Source of the DNA: Lentzea albidocapillata subsp. violacea
Lineage (GTDB): Bacteria; Actinomycetota; Actinomycetes; Mycobacteriales; Pseudonocardiaceae
Reading direction: 5' to 3'
Length of the DNA: 64,000 nucleotides
Assembly: GCF_900100275.1 (NCBI RefSeq)
Contig: NZ_FNET01000003.1
Location: forward strand, 248,001 to 312,000
The translations under genes and the position numbers were made by a program. Position 1 is the first letter of the stretch; every line of letters starts with the position of its first letter. The notes under the pieces were generated by a model. It did not search any database and was not told the DNA's origin. It worked only from the letters and a program-made list of their open reading frames with translations. Of the stretch, positions 33,407 to 44,888 are shown piece after piece.

Positions 33407-34237
33407 TTGAAGCGTGTACTGCAGCGAACCCCGATCGGTGTCGCCCGGACGGCGGTGCTGATCGCTGCCGCCCGCGCCAACGAGCAAGGTCGTCTCCACC
33501 GGCTCTTCGACGACCCGCTGGCCGCAGGACTCGTGGAGGCCGCCGGCTCCGCGAGCGACCTGAACGGCGTCCGGACCCTCGCAGGTGATCACTTCGTCCT
33601 GCGCACCCGGTATTTCGACGACGAACTCCTCGGCACGCCGCAACCCCAGGTAGTGATCATGGCGGCGGGCCTCGACACAAGAGCGTTCCGGCTGCAGTGG
33701 CCGCCGGGCACGACACTCTTCGAACTCGACCTGCCCGAGTTGCTCGAGTTCAAGGAAGACGCTCTGCGCGACCAGCTCGCACAGCCCGCCTGTGAGCGTG
33801 TCGTCGTCCCGTGCGATCTGCGGGACGACTGGGCGACAGCGCTGATACGAGCTGGTTTCGACCCGAAGAGGCCCACGGCATGGTTGCTGGAGGGCCTCTT
33901 CATGTTCCTGCCGCCGGACGCGGGCGAGCAGGTCCTGTACTGGGTGAGCGCGCTGTCCGCCCGTGGCAGCACGCTCGCGCTCGAACACGTCAACCGCGCC
34001 TTCCGCGAGTTGCCGCAGATGAAGCCCGTGCACCAGCGGTTCGACGCGCTGGACGCCCGCTGGCAGTCCGACGTGGAGGACCCCGTCGAGTGGCTCGACG
34101 GCTACGGCTGGCACGCGACGGTGACGCACCAGGTCGACCTGGCCGCGCGGCACGACCGCGCCGTGCCGGCGATCACCGACCCCCGGAAGGTGGGTGACGC
34201 GCGCATCTGGCTGGCCTCCGCCGTTCGCACGGCCTGA
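33407..34237 (+). CDS. Class I SAM methyltransferase, LCM/TIGR00027 family
   Basis: 276-residue methyltransferase of the leucine carboxyl methyltransferase-like family expanded in mycolata and other actinomycetes. Opening R-T-P-I-G-V-A-R-T-A, the substrate element HFVLRTRYFDDEL, motif I VVIMAAGLDTRAFRL (about 83-97), FELDLPELLEFKEDAL (acidic ribose contact, about 104-119) and WLLEGLFMFLP (about 161-171) are all present. Natural substrate unknown, often polyketide or lipid carboxyl/hydroxyl groups. TTG start 33407 is set by TAGGAG eight bases upstream. Inserted between tmk and mtrA. Confidence 0.85.
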   Translation: MKRVLQRTPIGVARTAVLIAAARANEQGRLHRLFDDPLAAGLVEAAGSASDLNGVRTLAGDHFVLRTRYFDDELLGTPQPQVVIMAAGLDTRAFRLQWPPGTTLFELDLPELLEFKEDALRDQLAQPACERVVVPCDLRDDWATALIRAGFDPKRPTAWLLEGLFMFLPPDAGEQVLYWVSALSARGSTLALEHVNRAFRELPQMKPVHQRFDALDARWQSDVEDPVEWLDGYGWHATVTHQVDLAARHDRAVPAITDPRKVGDARIWLASAVRTA

Positions 34238-34422
34238 GAGCACTTGGTAACGAAAGGTGATCCTCGCGCGGATACTCCCGCGACGAACAGGTCAAACGGG
34301 GCGAGGTGGGGTACGTGGAACGACAGTTCCGGCCGGTTACCGAACGAGCGCACATCGCCACCAGCAGCAACGGAACGTGGGCGGTGCGCGAACGCGCGAC
34401 CGGCAGTGCGACGATGTTGGGT

Positions 34423-35100
34423 ATGAAGGCACGCGTGCTCGTCGTCGATGACGACCCCGCCCTGGCGGAGATGCTGACGATCGTGTTGCGCGGGGAGGGC
34501 TTCGACACCGCGGTGGTCGCCGACGGTGCCCGTGCCCTGCCCGCGTTGCGCGAGCTCAAGCCCGACCTCGTGCTGCTCGACCTGATGCTGCCGGGGATGA
34601 ACGGCATCGACGTCTGCAAGGCGATCAGGTCCGAGTCGGGCGTGCCGATCGTGATGCTCACGGCGAAGAGCGACACGGTCGACGTGGTGCTGGGCCTCGA
34701 GTCCGGTGCGGACGACTACGTCGTCAAGCCGTTCAAGCCCAAGGAGCTCGTGGCTCGGATCCGGGCGCGCCTGCGGCGCACCGAGGCCGAGCCGTCCGAG
34801 GTGCTGCAGATCGGCGATCTGACGATCGACGTTCCCGGCCATGAGGTGTTGCGCGAGGGCAGGCCGATCCAGCTCACGCCGCTGGAGTTCGACCTCCTCG
34901 TCGCGCTGGCCCGCAAGCCGCGCCAGGTGTTCACCCGCGAGGTGCTGCTCGAGCAGGTGTGGGGTTACCGCCACGCCGCCGACACGCGTCTGGTGAACGT
35001 CCACGTGCAGCGGCTGCGGTCCAAGGTCGAACGGGACCCGGAACACCCCGAGGTGGTGTTGACTGTCCGCGGTGTCGGGTACAAGGCCGGCCCTCCGTGA
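34423..35100 (+). CDS. mtrA: Response regulator MtrA
   Basis: 225-residue OmpR-type regulator. The receiver (1-115) has acidic pocket D9-D10 and phosphoacceptor D53 in LLDLMLPGMNGIDV, T-A-K at about 81-83; the winged helix (130-225) ends RLVNVHVQRLRSKVERDPEH and VLTVRGVGYKAGPP, almost identical to mycobacterial MtrA. MtrA controls peptidoglycan remodelling, division and replication genes. ATG 34423 is the likely start (ATG 34414 is three codons upstream). The 185-bp leader contains GTAAC (34247-34251) and GTTACC (34336-34341), possible MtrA boxes for autoregulation. Confidence 0.95.
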   Translation: MKARVLVVDDDPALAEMLTIVLRGEGFDTAVVADGARALPALRELKPDLVLLDLMLPGMNGIDVCKAIRSESGVPIVMLTAKSDTVDVVLGLESGADDYVVKPFKPKELVARIRARLRRTEAEPSEVLQIGDLTIDVPGHEVLREGRPIQLTPLEFDLLVALARKPRQVFTREVLLEQVWGYRHAADTRLVNVHVQRLRSKVERDPEHPEVVLTVRGVGYKAGPP

Positions 35101-35110
35101 CAGGTGACAT

Positions 35111-36865
35111 ATGAAGTTCGTTCGGCCGGCCATCGCGAAGGCGCAGTTCCTCGTCGAGGAAGCGCGTAAGCGGTGGTCCGCGTTTGGTGACCTCTGGCGT
35201 CGTTCGCTGCAGTTGCGCGTCGTCGTGTCCACGCTCGCGCTCTCGTCGGCCGTGGTGTTCGTGCTGGGCATGGTGCTGCAGATGCAGATCACCAACCAGC
35301 TGCTGAACACCAAGGACGAGGCCGCGGTGCGCCAGGCGATCGCCTCGCGCAGCCTGATCCAGTCCGACCTGGTCGGTCTGAATCCCGGGCCGGACAGCGT
35401 GCAGACGCGGTTCACCAGCGCGATCAACAAGCTCGCTGTCGGTGGCGCCGGTACGGACGCCACGACGGCGGGTGCCGGCGCGTTCGAACCGGTCCTGGCC
35501 GACGGGCTGGGTTCCGCCGGCGCGGGGCGCGTGCCGTCCGTCGGCAAGCTCGACGACGTGCCGCGCGGGCTGCGCGAGATGGTCGAGGACGGCGGTTCCG
35601 GCACCCAGATCCACACCGTGCAGCGCGAAGGCGTGCAGACCACGTTGTTCGTCGTGGGCCTGCCGATCAGCACGTCCGCGCGCTCGATGCAGCTGTACCT
35701 GATCTTCCCGCTGACCGCCGAGCAACGCACGGCCGAGGTCGTGCAGTCCACTTTGGCGGTCGGCGGCATCGTGCTGCTGGTCCTGCTCGCGTTGATCGCG
35801 AACCTGGTGACACGCCAGGTGGTGCGGCCGGTGCGGCAGGCAGCCGAGGTCGCGGAGCGGTTCGCGGACGGCACCCTGCACGAACGCATGCACGTCGTCG
35901 GAGAGGACGACGTGGCGCGCCTGGCCGAGTCGTTCAACGAGATGGCCGAGTCGATCCAGGCGCAGTTCAAGCAGCTGGAGGAGTTCGGCCAGCTGCAGCG
36001 CCGGTTCACCTCCGACGTCTCGCACGAGCTGCGCACGCCGTTGACGACGGTGCGCATGGCCGCGGACGTCCTGCACGCCTCGCGCGAACAGTTCCCCGCC
36101 GGGCTCGCCCGGTCCACCGAGCTGCTGGTGGACGAACTCGACAGGTTCGAGTCGCTGCTCGGCGACCTGCTGGAGATCTCCCGCCTCGACGCCGGCGTCG
36201 AGGAGCTGTCCGCCGACCAGGTAGACATCCGCGTGCTGGCGCGTCGCGCGCACGACTCGGTGCGGGCGATCTCCACGAGCGCCAACTCGCCGGTGGTGCT
36301 GGACCTGCCCGACTCCGAGCTCGTCGCCGAGCTCGATTCGCGCCGCGTGGAACGGATTCTGCGCAACCTGCTCGCGAACGCCATCGACCACAGCGAGGGC
36401 CAGCCGGTCGAACTCACCATGCGCGGCAACGACGACGCCGTCGCGATCACCGTGCGGGACCACGGCGTCGGTCTGCGCAAGGGCGAGGCCGACCTGGTGT
36501 TCAGCCGCTTCTGGCGTGCCGACCCGTCCCGCAACCGCCGCACCGGCGGCACCGGCCTGGGCCTGTCGATCTCGCTGGAGGACGCCCGCCTGCACGGCGG
36601 CTGGCTGGAGGCGTGGGGCGAGCCCGGCCACGGTGCCGTGTTCCGCTTGACGTTGCCCCGCAAGCACGGCGAGGAGCTGCGCGAGAGCCCGCTGCCGCTG
36701 GCGCCCGCGATCGAACACGAACCCGGCACCGTGGTCGAGGAGCCGGTCGTCGAGGAGGAGCCCGGCGAGATCGAGCTGCGGCCAGAGGAGATCACCTGGC
36801 AGCCCGCGGAGCCCGTGGACGGGCCGCCCGCGTCGTCGGACGAGGTTTCGGAGGAAGTGCGGTGA
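35111..36865 (+). CDS. mtrB: Sensor histidine kinase MtrB
   Basis: 584-residue membrane kinase, partner of MtrA. TM1 about 37-58 and TM2 about 215-238 enclose an extracytoplasmic sensor; HAMP about 238-292; the H-box FTSDVSHELRTPLTTVRMA puts the phosphorylated His near 305; N-box RNLLANAIDHS about 418-428; G-box GGTGLGLSISLEDARLHGGW about 479-498. The C-terminal tail (from about 525) is a long acidic, E/P-rich extension. Starts 10 nt after mtrA and overlaps lpqB by 4 nt. Confidence 0.95.
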   Translation: MKFVRPAIAKAQFLVEEARKRWSAFGDLWRRSLQLRVVVSTLALSSAVVFVLGMVLQMQITNQLLNTKDEAAVRQAIASRSLIQSDLVGLNPGPDSVQTRFTSAINKLAVGGAGTDATTAGAGAFEPVLADGLGSAGAGRVPSVGKLDDVPRGLREMVEDGGSGTQIHTVQREGVQTTLFVVGLPISTSARSMQLYLIFPLTAEQRTAEVVQSTLAVGGIVLLVLLALIANLVTRQVVRPVRQAAEVAERFADGTLHERMHVVGEDDVARLAESFNEMAESIQAQFKQLEEFGQLQRRFTSDVSHELRTPLTTVRMAADVLHASREQFPAGLARSTELLVDELDRFESLLGDLLEISRLDAGVEELSADQVDIRVLARRAHDSVRAISTSANSPVVLDLPDSELVAELDSRRVERILRNLLANAIDHSEGQPVELTMRGNDDAVAITVRDHGVGLRKGEADLVFSRFWRADPSRNRRTGGTGLGLSISLEDARLHGGWLEAWGEPGHGAVFRLTLPRKHGEELRESPLPLAPAIEHEPGTVVEEPVVEEEPGEIELRPEEITWQPAEPVDGPPASSDEVSEEVR

Positions 36866-38601
36866 AACGGCTGGCAATGCTGCTGCTCGTCCTCGTGACC
36901 CTGTCCGGGTGCGCCGCGATCCCGACGAACACCCAGCCGAAACCGATCGGGTCGAAGGACAGCAAGGCGTCCAACGTCCCCGCCGCGCCGGAACCGCTCC
37001 AGAACATCGACCCGTTCACGCTCGTGCGCGACTTCATCGAGGCGACGTCGAACCCGGACAACAACTACGCGGCCGCCCGCGCGTTCATGACGCCCGACGC
37101 CAGCCGGAAGTGGGACACCAAGAACCCCACGATCATCGAGACCGCCTTCTCCACCGTGCCGACCTCGCAGGCGCCGCAGGACAACAAGACGCAGACCGTT
37201 CTCCTGCAAGGCAAGTACATCGGCCGGCTCGGCAGCGACAACGCGTTCGTCCCGCAGCTCGGCGACTTCCAGAAGCCGGTGAAGGTCGAGCGCAACAACG
37301 AGAACCAGTGGCGGATCTCCGAACCGCCCGCGGGCATCTACATGCCGCAGAACCTCTTCAACACCACGTACCGCCGCATCACGCTGTACTTCTACAACCC
37401 CGAGTTCACCGTGCTGGTGCCGGACCCGCGCTACGTCGTGATCCCGCCGGCGACGTCGATCCCGACGCGCGTGACCGAACTGCTGATCGCGGGCCCCGGC
37501 GACGCCGTCCGCGACACGTTGGTGAGCGCGCTGGGCCCGGACGCCGACAAGTTCTCGGACACTCGCGAGTCCGACGACGGCGCACTCGAGGTGAACCTCA
37601 CCAACGTAGGCAAGGACCTCACCCCGGAAAAGCGCAAGCAGATCGTCGCCCAGGTCGTGAAGTCGTACCTGGGCGTCACTTCTTCGCGCGTGCGCGTCCT
37701 GGTGGACGGCCAGCAGATCCTGCCGGACCAGCGCGACTACCGGCCGTCCGACGTGTCGGCGACCGCAGGCGAGGCATTGCTGGCCTTGAATGCGAACCTC
37801 CAGGGCATGATCGTGGCGGACGGCTCGGTCCGTTCGCTGACCGACGGCGCCCCGATCAAGGGCCCCGCGGGCACAGGCGCGTACAGCGTCGCCTCCGCCG
37901 CACAGTCCCTGGACGGCTCACGCCTGGCCGTGGTCACCCGCTCCGGCGGCGGAATGCGGCTGCGAGTGGGCGAGCTCGAACAGGAGCTGTCCGAAGTGGA
38001 CCTCGTCGCGACCACCCTGTCGAGACCGACGTGGCAGCTCTCGAGCGGCCCGAAGGAACCGGGCACCGAGGTCTGGACGGCGGTAGACGGCACCTCGGTG
38101 ACCAGGGTGACCCGCTCCGACAACGGCAGCTGGACCGCCAAGGGCGTCAACATCACCGACATCGTGCCGTTCGGCTCGATCAGCGAACTGCGCCTCTCCC
38201 GCGACGGCACCCGAGCTGCCCTGGTGATCGCCGGCAAGCTCTACATCGCCTCGGTGGTCCGCAACGACCAGGACGTGGCGCTGCGCTCACCGCGGCAGCT
38301 GCAGCCGTCGATCCTGGGCTCGGCAGTGCAGTCGATCGACTGGCTCTCGCAGGACGTGCTGGTGGTCTCCTCCTCGTTGCCTTCGTGGCCGGTCAGCAAG
38401 GTCTACACCGACGGCTACCGGATGGACCGCTACAGCCAGTCGAACCTCACCGTGCCCGTGGGTTCGGTGGCGGCGGCGCCGGCGCGTCAGGTGCAGGTGG
38501 TGGACCCTTCGGGGCTGTGGTCGGCTTCGGACATCACTGATGTGTGGAGGTCTAGCGGGATCCGGGTGCCGATGGGGGCGCTGGTGTTCTACCCGGGCTG
38601 A
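36862..38601 (+). CDS. lpqB: Lipoprotein LpqB
   Basis: 579-residue lipoprotein. Signal peptide with lipobox LSGC, lipidated Cys17. A GerMN domain follows at about 200-330 (ITLYFYNPEFTVLVPDPRYV, VTELLIAGPG) and a beta-propeller-like C-terminal part about 340-579 (LSRDGTRAALVIAGKLY). LpqB binds the MtrB sensor domain and tunes MtrA phosphorylation, affecting division and cell-wall permeability. GTG 36862 overlaps the mtrB stop (GTGA), with GGAGGAAG upstream; the long frame starting at 36613 is an artefact of mtrB. Confidence 0.95.
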   Translation: MKRLAMLLLVLVTLSGCAAIPTNTQPKPIGSKDSKASNVPAAPEPLQNIDPFTLVRDFIEATSNPDNNYAAARAFMTPDASRKWDTKNPTIIETAFSTVPTSQAPQDNKTQTVLLQGKYIGRLGSDNAFVPQLGDFQKPVKVERNNENQWRISEPPAGIYMPQNLFNTTYRRITLYFYNPEFTVLVPDPRYVVIPPATSIPTRVTELLIAGPGDAVRDTLVSALGPDADKFSDTRESDDGALEVNLTNVGKDLTPEKRKQIVAQVVKSYLGVTSSRVRVLVDGQQILPDQRDYRPSDVSATAGEALLALNANLQGMIVADGSVRSLTDGAPIKGPAGTGAYSVASAAQSLDGSRLAVVTRSGGGMRLRVGELEQELSEVDLVATTLSRPTWQLSSGPKEPGTEVWTAVDGTSVTRVTRSDNGSWTAKGVNITDIVPFGSISELRLSRDGTRAALVIAGKLYIASVVRNDQDVALRSPRQLQPSILGSAVQSIDWLSQDVLVVSSSLPSWPVSKVYTDGYRMDRYSQSNLTVPVGSVAAAPARQVQVVDPSGLWSASDITDVWRSSGIRVPMGALVFYPG

Positions 38602-38815
38602 GGCGGCTTGGGCTGACGCCGCTTGGGGTGGCTGGGCTGAGGCGGCGGGCTGACGGCGCGGTGCCGGGGCTGGGCAGCGACGTGCGGCACGGTTGAGGGT
38701 GGCTGGTCTGAGGTGCTGGTCTGACGCCGGTGGGCTGACGCGGGCGGCGCCGGGTGGCTTGGCTGACGCCGCTTGGGCTGGTTGGTGGCCGAGTTGGCGT
38801 GGCCAGGCTCGACGG

Positions 38816-38845
38816 TGCGGTGCGGTGCGGTGCGGTGCGGTGCGG
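38816..38845. repeat. TGCGG pentanucleotide run
   Basis: Six perfect tandem copies of tgcgg, preceded by a partial copy. A simple slippage-prone microsatellite in non-coding DNA. Confidence 0.9.
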
Positions 38846-39012
38846 GCTGGTCGGTGGTGCCGACGTGGCGAGTCGTTGTTGCGAGATCTCACCGCCTGCC
38901 GAAGCGTCCGGCCCCACGTCACCTGGGCTCACGTCGTCCGGCCGCACGTCGCGCAGCCCACGTCACCGGCCCCACGCCACCCGGCCACAGGCGTCGCCAC
39001 CCAGACCTCAGA

Positions 39013-39132
39013 CCCTGCCTGCCGCAGCCCTGCCTGCCGCAGCCCTGCCTGCCGCAGCCCTGCCTGCCGCAGCCCTGCCTGCCGCAGCCCTGCCTGCCGC
39101 GGCCCTGACCGCTGCGGCCCTGACCGCCGCGA
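39013..39132. repeat. 15-bp tandem repeats abutting comF
   Basis: Eight consecutive 15-bp units: five identical ccctgcctgccgcag, then three diverging copies (last two ccctgaccg-c-gcg-). The array stops four bases before the comF stop codon. At 15 bp it is frame-neutral and would encode an Ala/Arg/Gly pentapeptide repeat if read through on the minus strand in the frame next to comF. Confidence 0.92.
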
Positions 39133-39135
39133 CCT

Positions 39136-39753
39136 TCACTGCCCAGGCCGGTGCGGCCGGGCCGACGTCAGCACCAGCACCGCGTTCGTCCGCACCCCTG
39201 CCTGCCGCAAAGCGCGAACACAGGCCGAAGCCGTGGCCCCGGTGGTGACCACGTCGTCGAGCAGCACGGTGGTGCCCGGCGGCGCCGGACCACAGACCTG
39301 CACCCGCCCCTCCAGGTTCCGCCTCCGCGCTCCGGCGCCCAGCCCCACCGAGTCGGCCACTCCGGCAGCGAGGCGCAGCACGGGTGCGACGGCGGCGATC
39401 TCCGCTTCCCGAGCGATGCGCAGCATGTGGTCGCCGCCGCGATCCCGCGCGGCGCTGCGGCGGGAAGGTGCGGGGATGAGCGTCCACGGTGGAGGCCCGA
39501 GTGCGACGAGGGCTGCCGCGACGAGGGCGCCGAACCACGCTGCGAGGGGCCGTGCGCCTCGTTCCTTGAAGGCGAGCACCAGTTCCCTTGCGGCGCCGTG
39601 ATAGGCGGCCAGCGTCCACACTGGCGGGCCCACACCGGGGACCTGGAGCCGGGTGGGCGGGCCGAACGAGGCGAAGCACGTGGCGCAGCACTGGGAGCCG
39701 GCGCGGCCGCAGCCGGAGCAGGTGGCCGGCACGAGCAGGTCGAAAGGTGTCAT
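39136..39753 (-). CDS. comF: ComF family phosphoribosyltransferase-like protein
   Basis: 205-residue ComF-type protein. The N-terminal zinc knuckle has CSGCGRAGSQCCATC (about 12-26); the PRTase-like domain has LVLAFKERG (about 58-66), IPAPSRRSAARDRGGD (about 93-108) and the PRPP loop VLLDDVVTTGATA (about 163-175). In other bacteria ComF assists DNA uptake; here the role is unknown. It faces lpqB, whereas the mycobacterial copy runs with mtrAB-lpqB, so this gene is inverted relative to that arrangement. The stop is followed immediately by tandem repeats. Confidence 0.88.
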   Translation of the reverse strand: MTPFDLLVPATCSGCGRAGSQCCATCFASFGPPTRLQVPGVGPPVWTLAAYHGAARELVLAFKERGARPLAAWFGALVAAALVALGPPPWTLIPAPSRRSAARDRGGDHMLRIAREAEIAAVAPVLRLAAGVADSVGLGAGARRRNLEGRVQVCGPAPPGTTVLLDDVVTTGATASACVRALRQAGVRTNAVLVLTSARPHRPGQ

Positions 39754-40707
39754 GGGTTCAGGATGGCGGCGAGGTCTGACAGAAAATTCGGGGGAGGGGC
39801 CCGGCGGGGTCTTTCGGCACCGCCCACCAGGGTGAATTTCCGGTGACGTTGTCGATCTCCGAGACGGTTCGGCGCGGCGGGAATCCCCTGCTCGGCGCGC
39901 GTTCTGTGACGATCTTGCGAGGCGAAGTAACTCGTTTCGCCCCGTTTGTCGCAGCCGGTGTTTCAGAACTGAGACGTCCGCACACGAGGCCGTCGATCAA
40001 CGTCCTCGGACTCGAGCGGTCACGCGCCTGAGGCGGCCTCGGGCGTGCGCCCTACACCCCTGACTTGTTAACGACTATTCACGTATGGAGCTGACCAGCG
40101 GTTATTACTGGACAATAGCGGTACGTCCGTGCCAACGGTGATCGACTGCCTTGTCCGCCATTGGGCGAAATCTACCGTTCAGCCAGGCGTGACTGGGCTG
40201 TGATCGGGCATCCGCGGCGCTCAGTTCGGTGCGAAGAAGTGCGGCGGGGGCGCCGAGAGGTTCGGAATCGATCTCTTCCAGGTTTCGGGAACATGACGCG
40301 CGGGTCGCCCGTTGGCTGGGTATGAGGCCGCTACTGGACCCGTTCGACGCAGCGAGGCTGCCGTCGAGTGCCGGTTCGGGTGTGCGCCGTTCGGGTGAGT
40401 GGAGTGCCGGGAGGTTTGGTTCGGGGCACGCTCGGGAAACGACCGGCAACGCGCTGTCGTCGCGCTGCGTAGTCATCAAAAAATCTTGTCGTTCCCCCGG
40501 CAAGGGGGCTTACGCGACGGTGAATCCCAAGCTAACGTGCACCGCTATCAGCGTTCCCGGCCCACGGGGAGGAGGCGAACAGCCCATGACCCTGGCGCCG
40601 TGAGAGCTGAGGGAGACGACCCTCTGCGACACATCCGCGATCGAAGATCGCCACGGCGCTTTAATGCAGTCCAGCCATAGCTCGCAACAAAGCGAGGGAG
40701 GTCGTGT
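39754..40707. other. Long non-coding region upstream of hpf
   Basis: 954 bp with no supportable protein gene and visibly lower GC than the flanks. Contents seen: a weak sigmaB/F-like pair GTTT (40282-40285) N16 GGGT (40302-40305); a CCCCC-GGCAA-GGGGG hairpin (about 40495-40509); GGGGAGGAGG followed by a five-codon ORF ATG-ACC-CTG-GCG-CCG-TGA (40586-40603); and a CTCGC-AACAAA-GCGAG hairpin just before the hpf ribosome-binding site GGGAGG. Probably carries a long hpf leader or a small RNA; none matches a class I can name. Confidence 0.5.
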
Positions 40708-41373
40708 ATGGACATCGTCGTTAAGGGCCGCAACGTCGAGGTGCCCGATCACTACAGGGTTCACGTCGCCGAAAAGCTGGCCCGGCTTGAGCGCTACGAC
40801 CGCAAGGTCATCCGCTTCGACGTGGAACTCTTCCACGAGCCGAACCGCCGTCAGTCGAAGAACTGTCAGCGGGTCGAAATCACCGGCAAGGGACGTGGAC
40901 CCGTGGTCCGTTCCGAAGCCTGCGCGGGTGACTTCTACGCCGCGCTCGATGCTGCGGTCGCGAAGCTCGAGAACCGTCTGCGTCGGTCACACGACCGCAG
41001 GCGCGTCCACCACGGGGCCCGCGCCCCGATCTCGGTGGCCGAAGCGACAAGCGGACTGGCTGACCGGTCCGCAGGCGAAAGCATGACGTCGCGCCGCGCC
41101 AAGACCGCGGTGCTCGACGCACCCGAGGCCGACTACGAGGGCATGGCGGAAGTGCCCACGCAGCGTTGGGACGACGGCCTCGAAGAAAAGTTGCCCGGAC
41201 GCGTCGTACGCGAGAAGGAGCACGCCGCCAAACCGATGACCGTCGACCAGGCCCTCTACGAGATGGAACTGGTCGGACACGACTTCTACCTCTTCGCCGA
41301 CACCGAGTGCGGACGCCCGAGTGTCGTCTACCGCCGGAAGGGATTCGACTACGGCGTGATCAGGCTGGCCTGA
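40708..41373 (+). CDS. hpf: Ribosome hibernation promoting factor, long form
   Basis: 221-residue long HPF/RaiA. N-terminal S30AE domain (1-100: VVKGRNVEVPDHYRVHVAEK, VELFHEPNRR) binds the decoding centre; a charged linker (100-160) connects to the C-terminal dimerisation domain (about 165-221: MTVDQALYEMELVGHDFYLF, RRKGFDYGVIRLA), which joins two 70S into a 100S. Expression is expected in stationary phase or stress. GGGAGG precedes the ATG and is followed by a strong terminator. Orthologous position to Rv3241c, before secA. Confidence 0.94.
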   Translation: MDIVVKGRNVEVPDHYRVHVAEKLARLERYDRKVIRFDVELFHEPNRRQSKNCQRVEITGKGRGPVVRSEACAGDFYAALDAAVAKLENRLRRSHDRRRVHHGARAPISVAEATSGLADRSAGESMTSRRAKTAVLDAPEADYEGMAEVPTQRWDDGLEEKLPGRVVREKEHAAKPMTVDQALYEMELVGHDFYLFADTECGRPSVVYRRKGFDYGVIRLA

Positions 41374-41737
41374 CCCCGCTCGACCCACGTTCCTTCGACC
41401 GCCGCCGCCCCGCACCCCTCGTGTGCGGGGCGGCGGCGTGCGTCTGCGGCCACCCGGCCCCGTTCCGCGCATGGACGTTCACCGTGAAGGTGAACTTGGC
41501 CGGGCCAGGAACCTTTGCGCGGCACCCGTACGTTCTTCACACCAGTAGCCGAGGTGGGGGCACCGGCGCCAGGCGGACTGCGGAAGATCGCAGAAACGGC
41601 ACCTGACCTGCACGAACAAGGTCGGGTAACCCAATCCGCCTGTGTCCGTGCACACATCTTGGCGACTTGCCTACGATGGGCAGGGGAAAGGCGTCCGACG
41701 TGGGCGCGCCGCGATACAGGTGATGAGGTCTATCCAG
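41374..41737. other. Intergenic region hpf-secA
   Basis: 364 bp holding the hpf terminator (41401-41437) and presumably the secA promoter. No clear -10/-35 pair or small gene was identified; the frame that extends secA upstream to 41642 lacks a ribosome-binding site. Confidence 0.6.
41401..41437 (+). terminator. Terminator after hpf
   Basis: Perfect 15-bp GC-only stem GCCGCCGCCCCGCAC (41401-41415) with 41423-41437 and a 7-nt loop. No T-tract, as usual for high-GC actinomycete terminators. Confidence 0.8.
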
Positions 41738-44683
<2,946 letters not shown>

Positions 44684-44695
44684 CACCCCACCGCA

Positions 44696-44729
44696 CGTGG
44701 GCCGCGTTCCTCCGGGAACGCGGCCCACG
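44696..44729 (+). terminator. Terminator after secA
   Basis: Perfect 15-bp stem CGTGGGCCGCGTTCC (44696-44710) / GGAACGCGGCCCACG (44715-44729) with a 4-nt loop, 12 nt after the secA stop. A second, bulged hairpin near 44846-44877 may serve the convergent DUF6459 gene. Confidence 0.85.
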
Positions 44730-44747
44730 CGGCGTTTGGGGCGGCGG

Positions 44748-44828
44748 AACCCGCGGGCAGGGCGCGCGCTCCGCGAAGCGGAGCCCCCAACCCGCGAGCA
44801 GGGCGCGCGCTCCGCGAAGCGCAGCCCC
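44748..44828. repeat. Two 40-bp direct repeats between convergent genes
   Basis: Copies at 44748-44787 and 44789-44828 differ at two positions. Each contains GGGCGCGCGCTCC and a CTCCGCGAAGCG-AG hairpin. They lie between the secA terminator and the 3' end of DUF6459, in otherwise non-coding DNA. Confidence 0.88.
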
Positions 44829-44888
44829 ACCACCGCGCATACGCCGGAAGCGCGGCCCACGGGCCAGCGCGGCTTCCACGGCGGCGCT

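Larger units (their letters stand above)
38602..39135. other. Repeat-filled gap between lpqB and comF
   Basis: 534 bp between convergent lpqB and comF. The left part repeats GGCTGACGCCGCTTGGG-like phrases (38603, 38614, 38768), the centre holds a TGCGG pentamer run (38816-38845) and CACGTCACC-rich phrases (38920-38985), and the right end is a 15-bp tandem array. No gene is supported; open frames here give only low-complexity peptides. Confidence 0.75.

Noticed and set aside
34102..37209. 1035-codon minus-strand ORF over mtrA-mtrB
   Set aside because: Antisense to highly conserved two-component genes; Ser/Arg-rich, no domains.
16590..39132. Tandem arrays at 16.6 and 39.0 kb as CRISPR
   Set aside because: Units of 19 and 15 bp are directly adjacent, with no unique spacers and no cas genes.
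38693..39601. 302-codon plus-strand ORF with Leu-Pro-Ala-Ala repeats
   Set aside because: Arises from the 15-bp tandem array and the antisense of comF.
40105..40603. ORFs of 124 and 132 codons in the hpf leader
   Set aside because: No ribosome-binding site, no family features, codon use unlike the genome.
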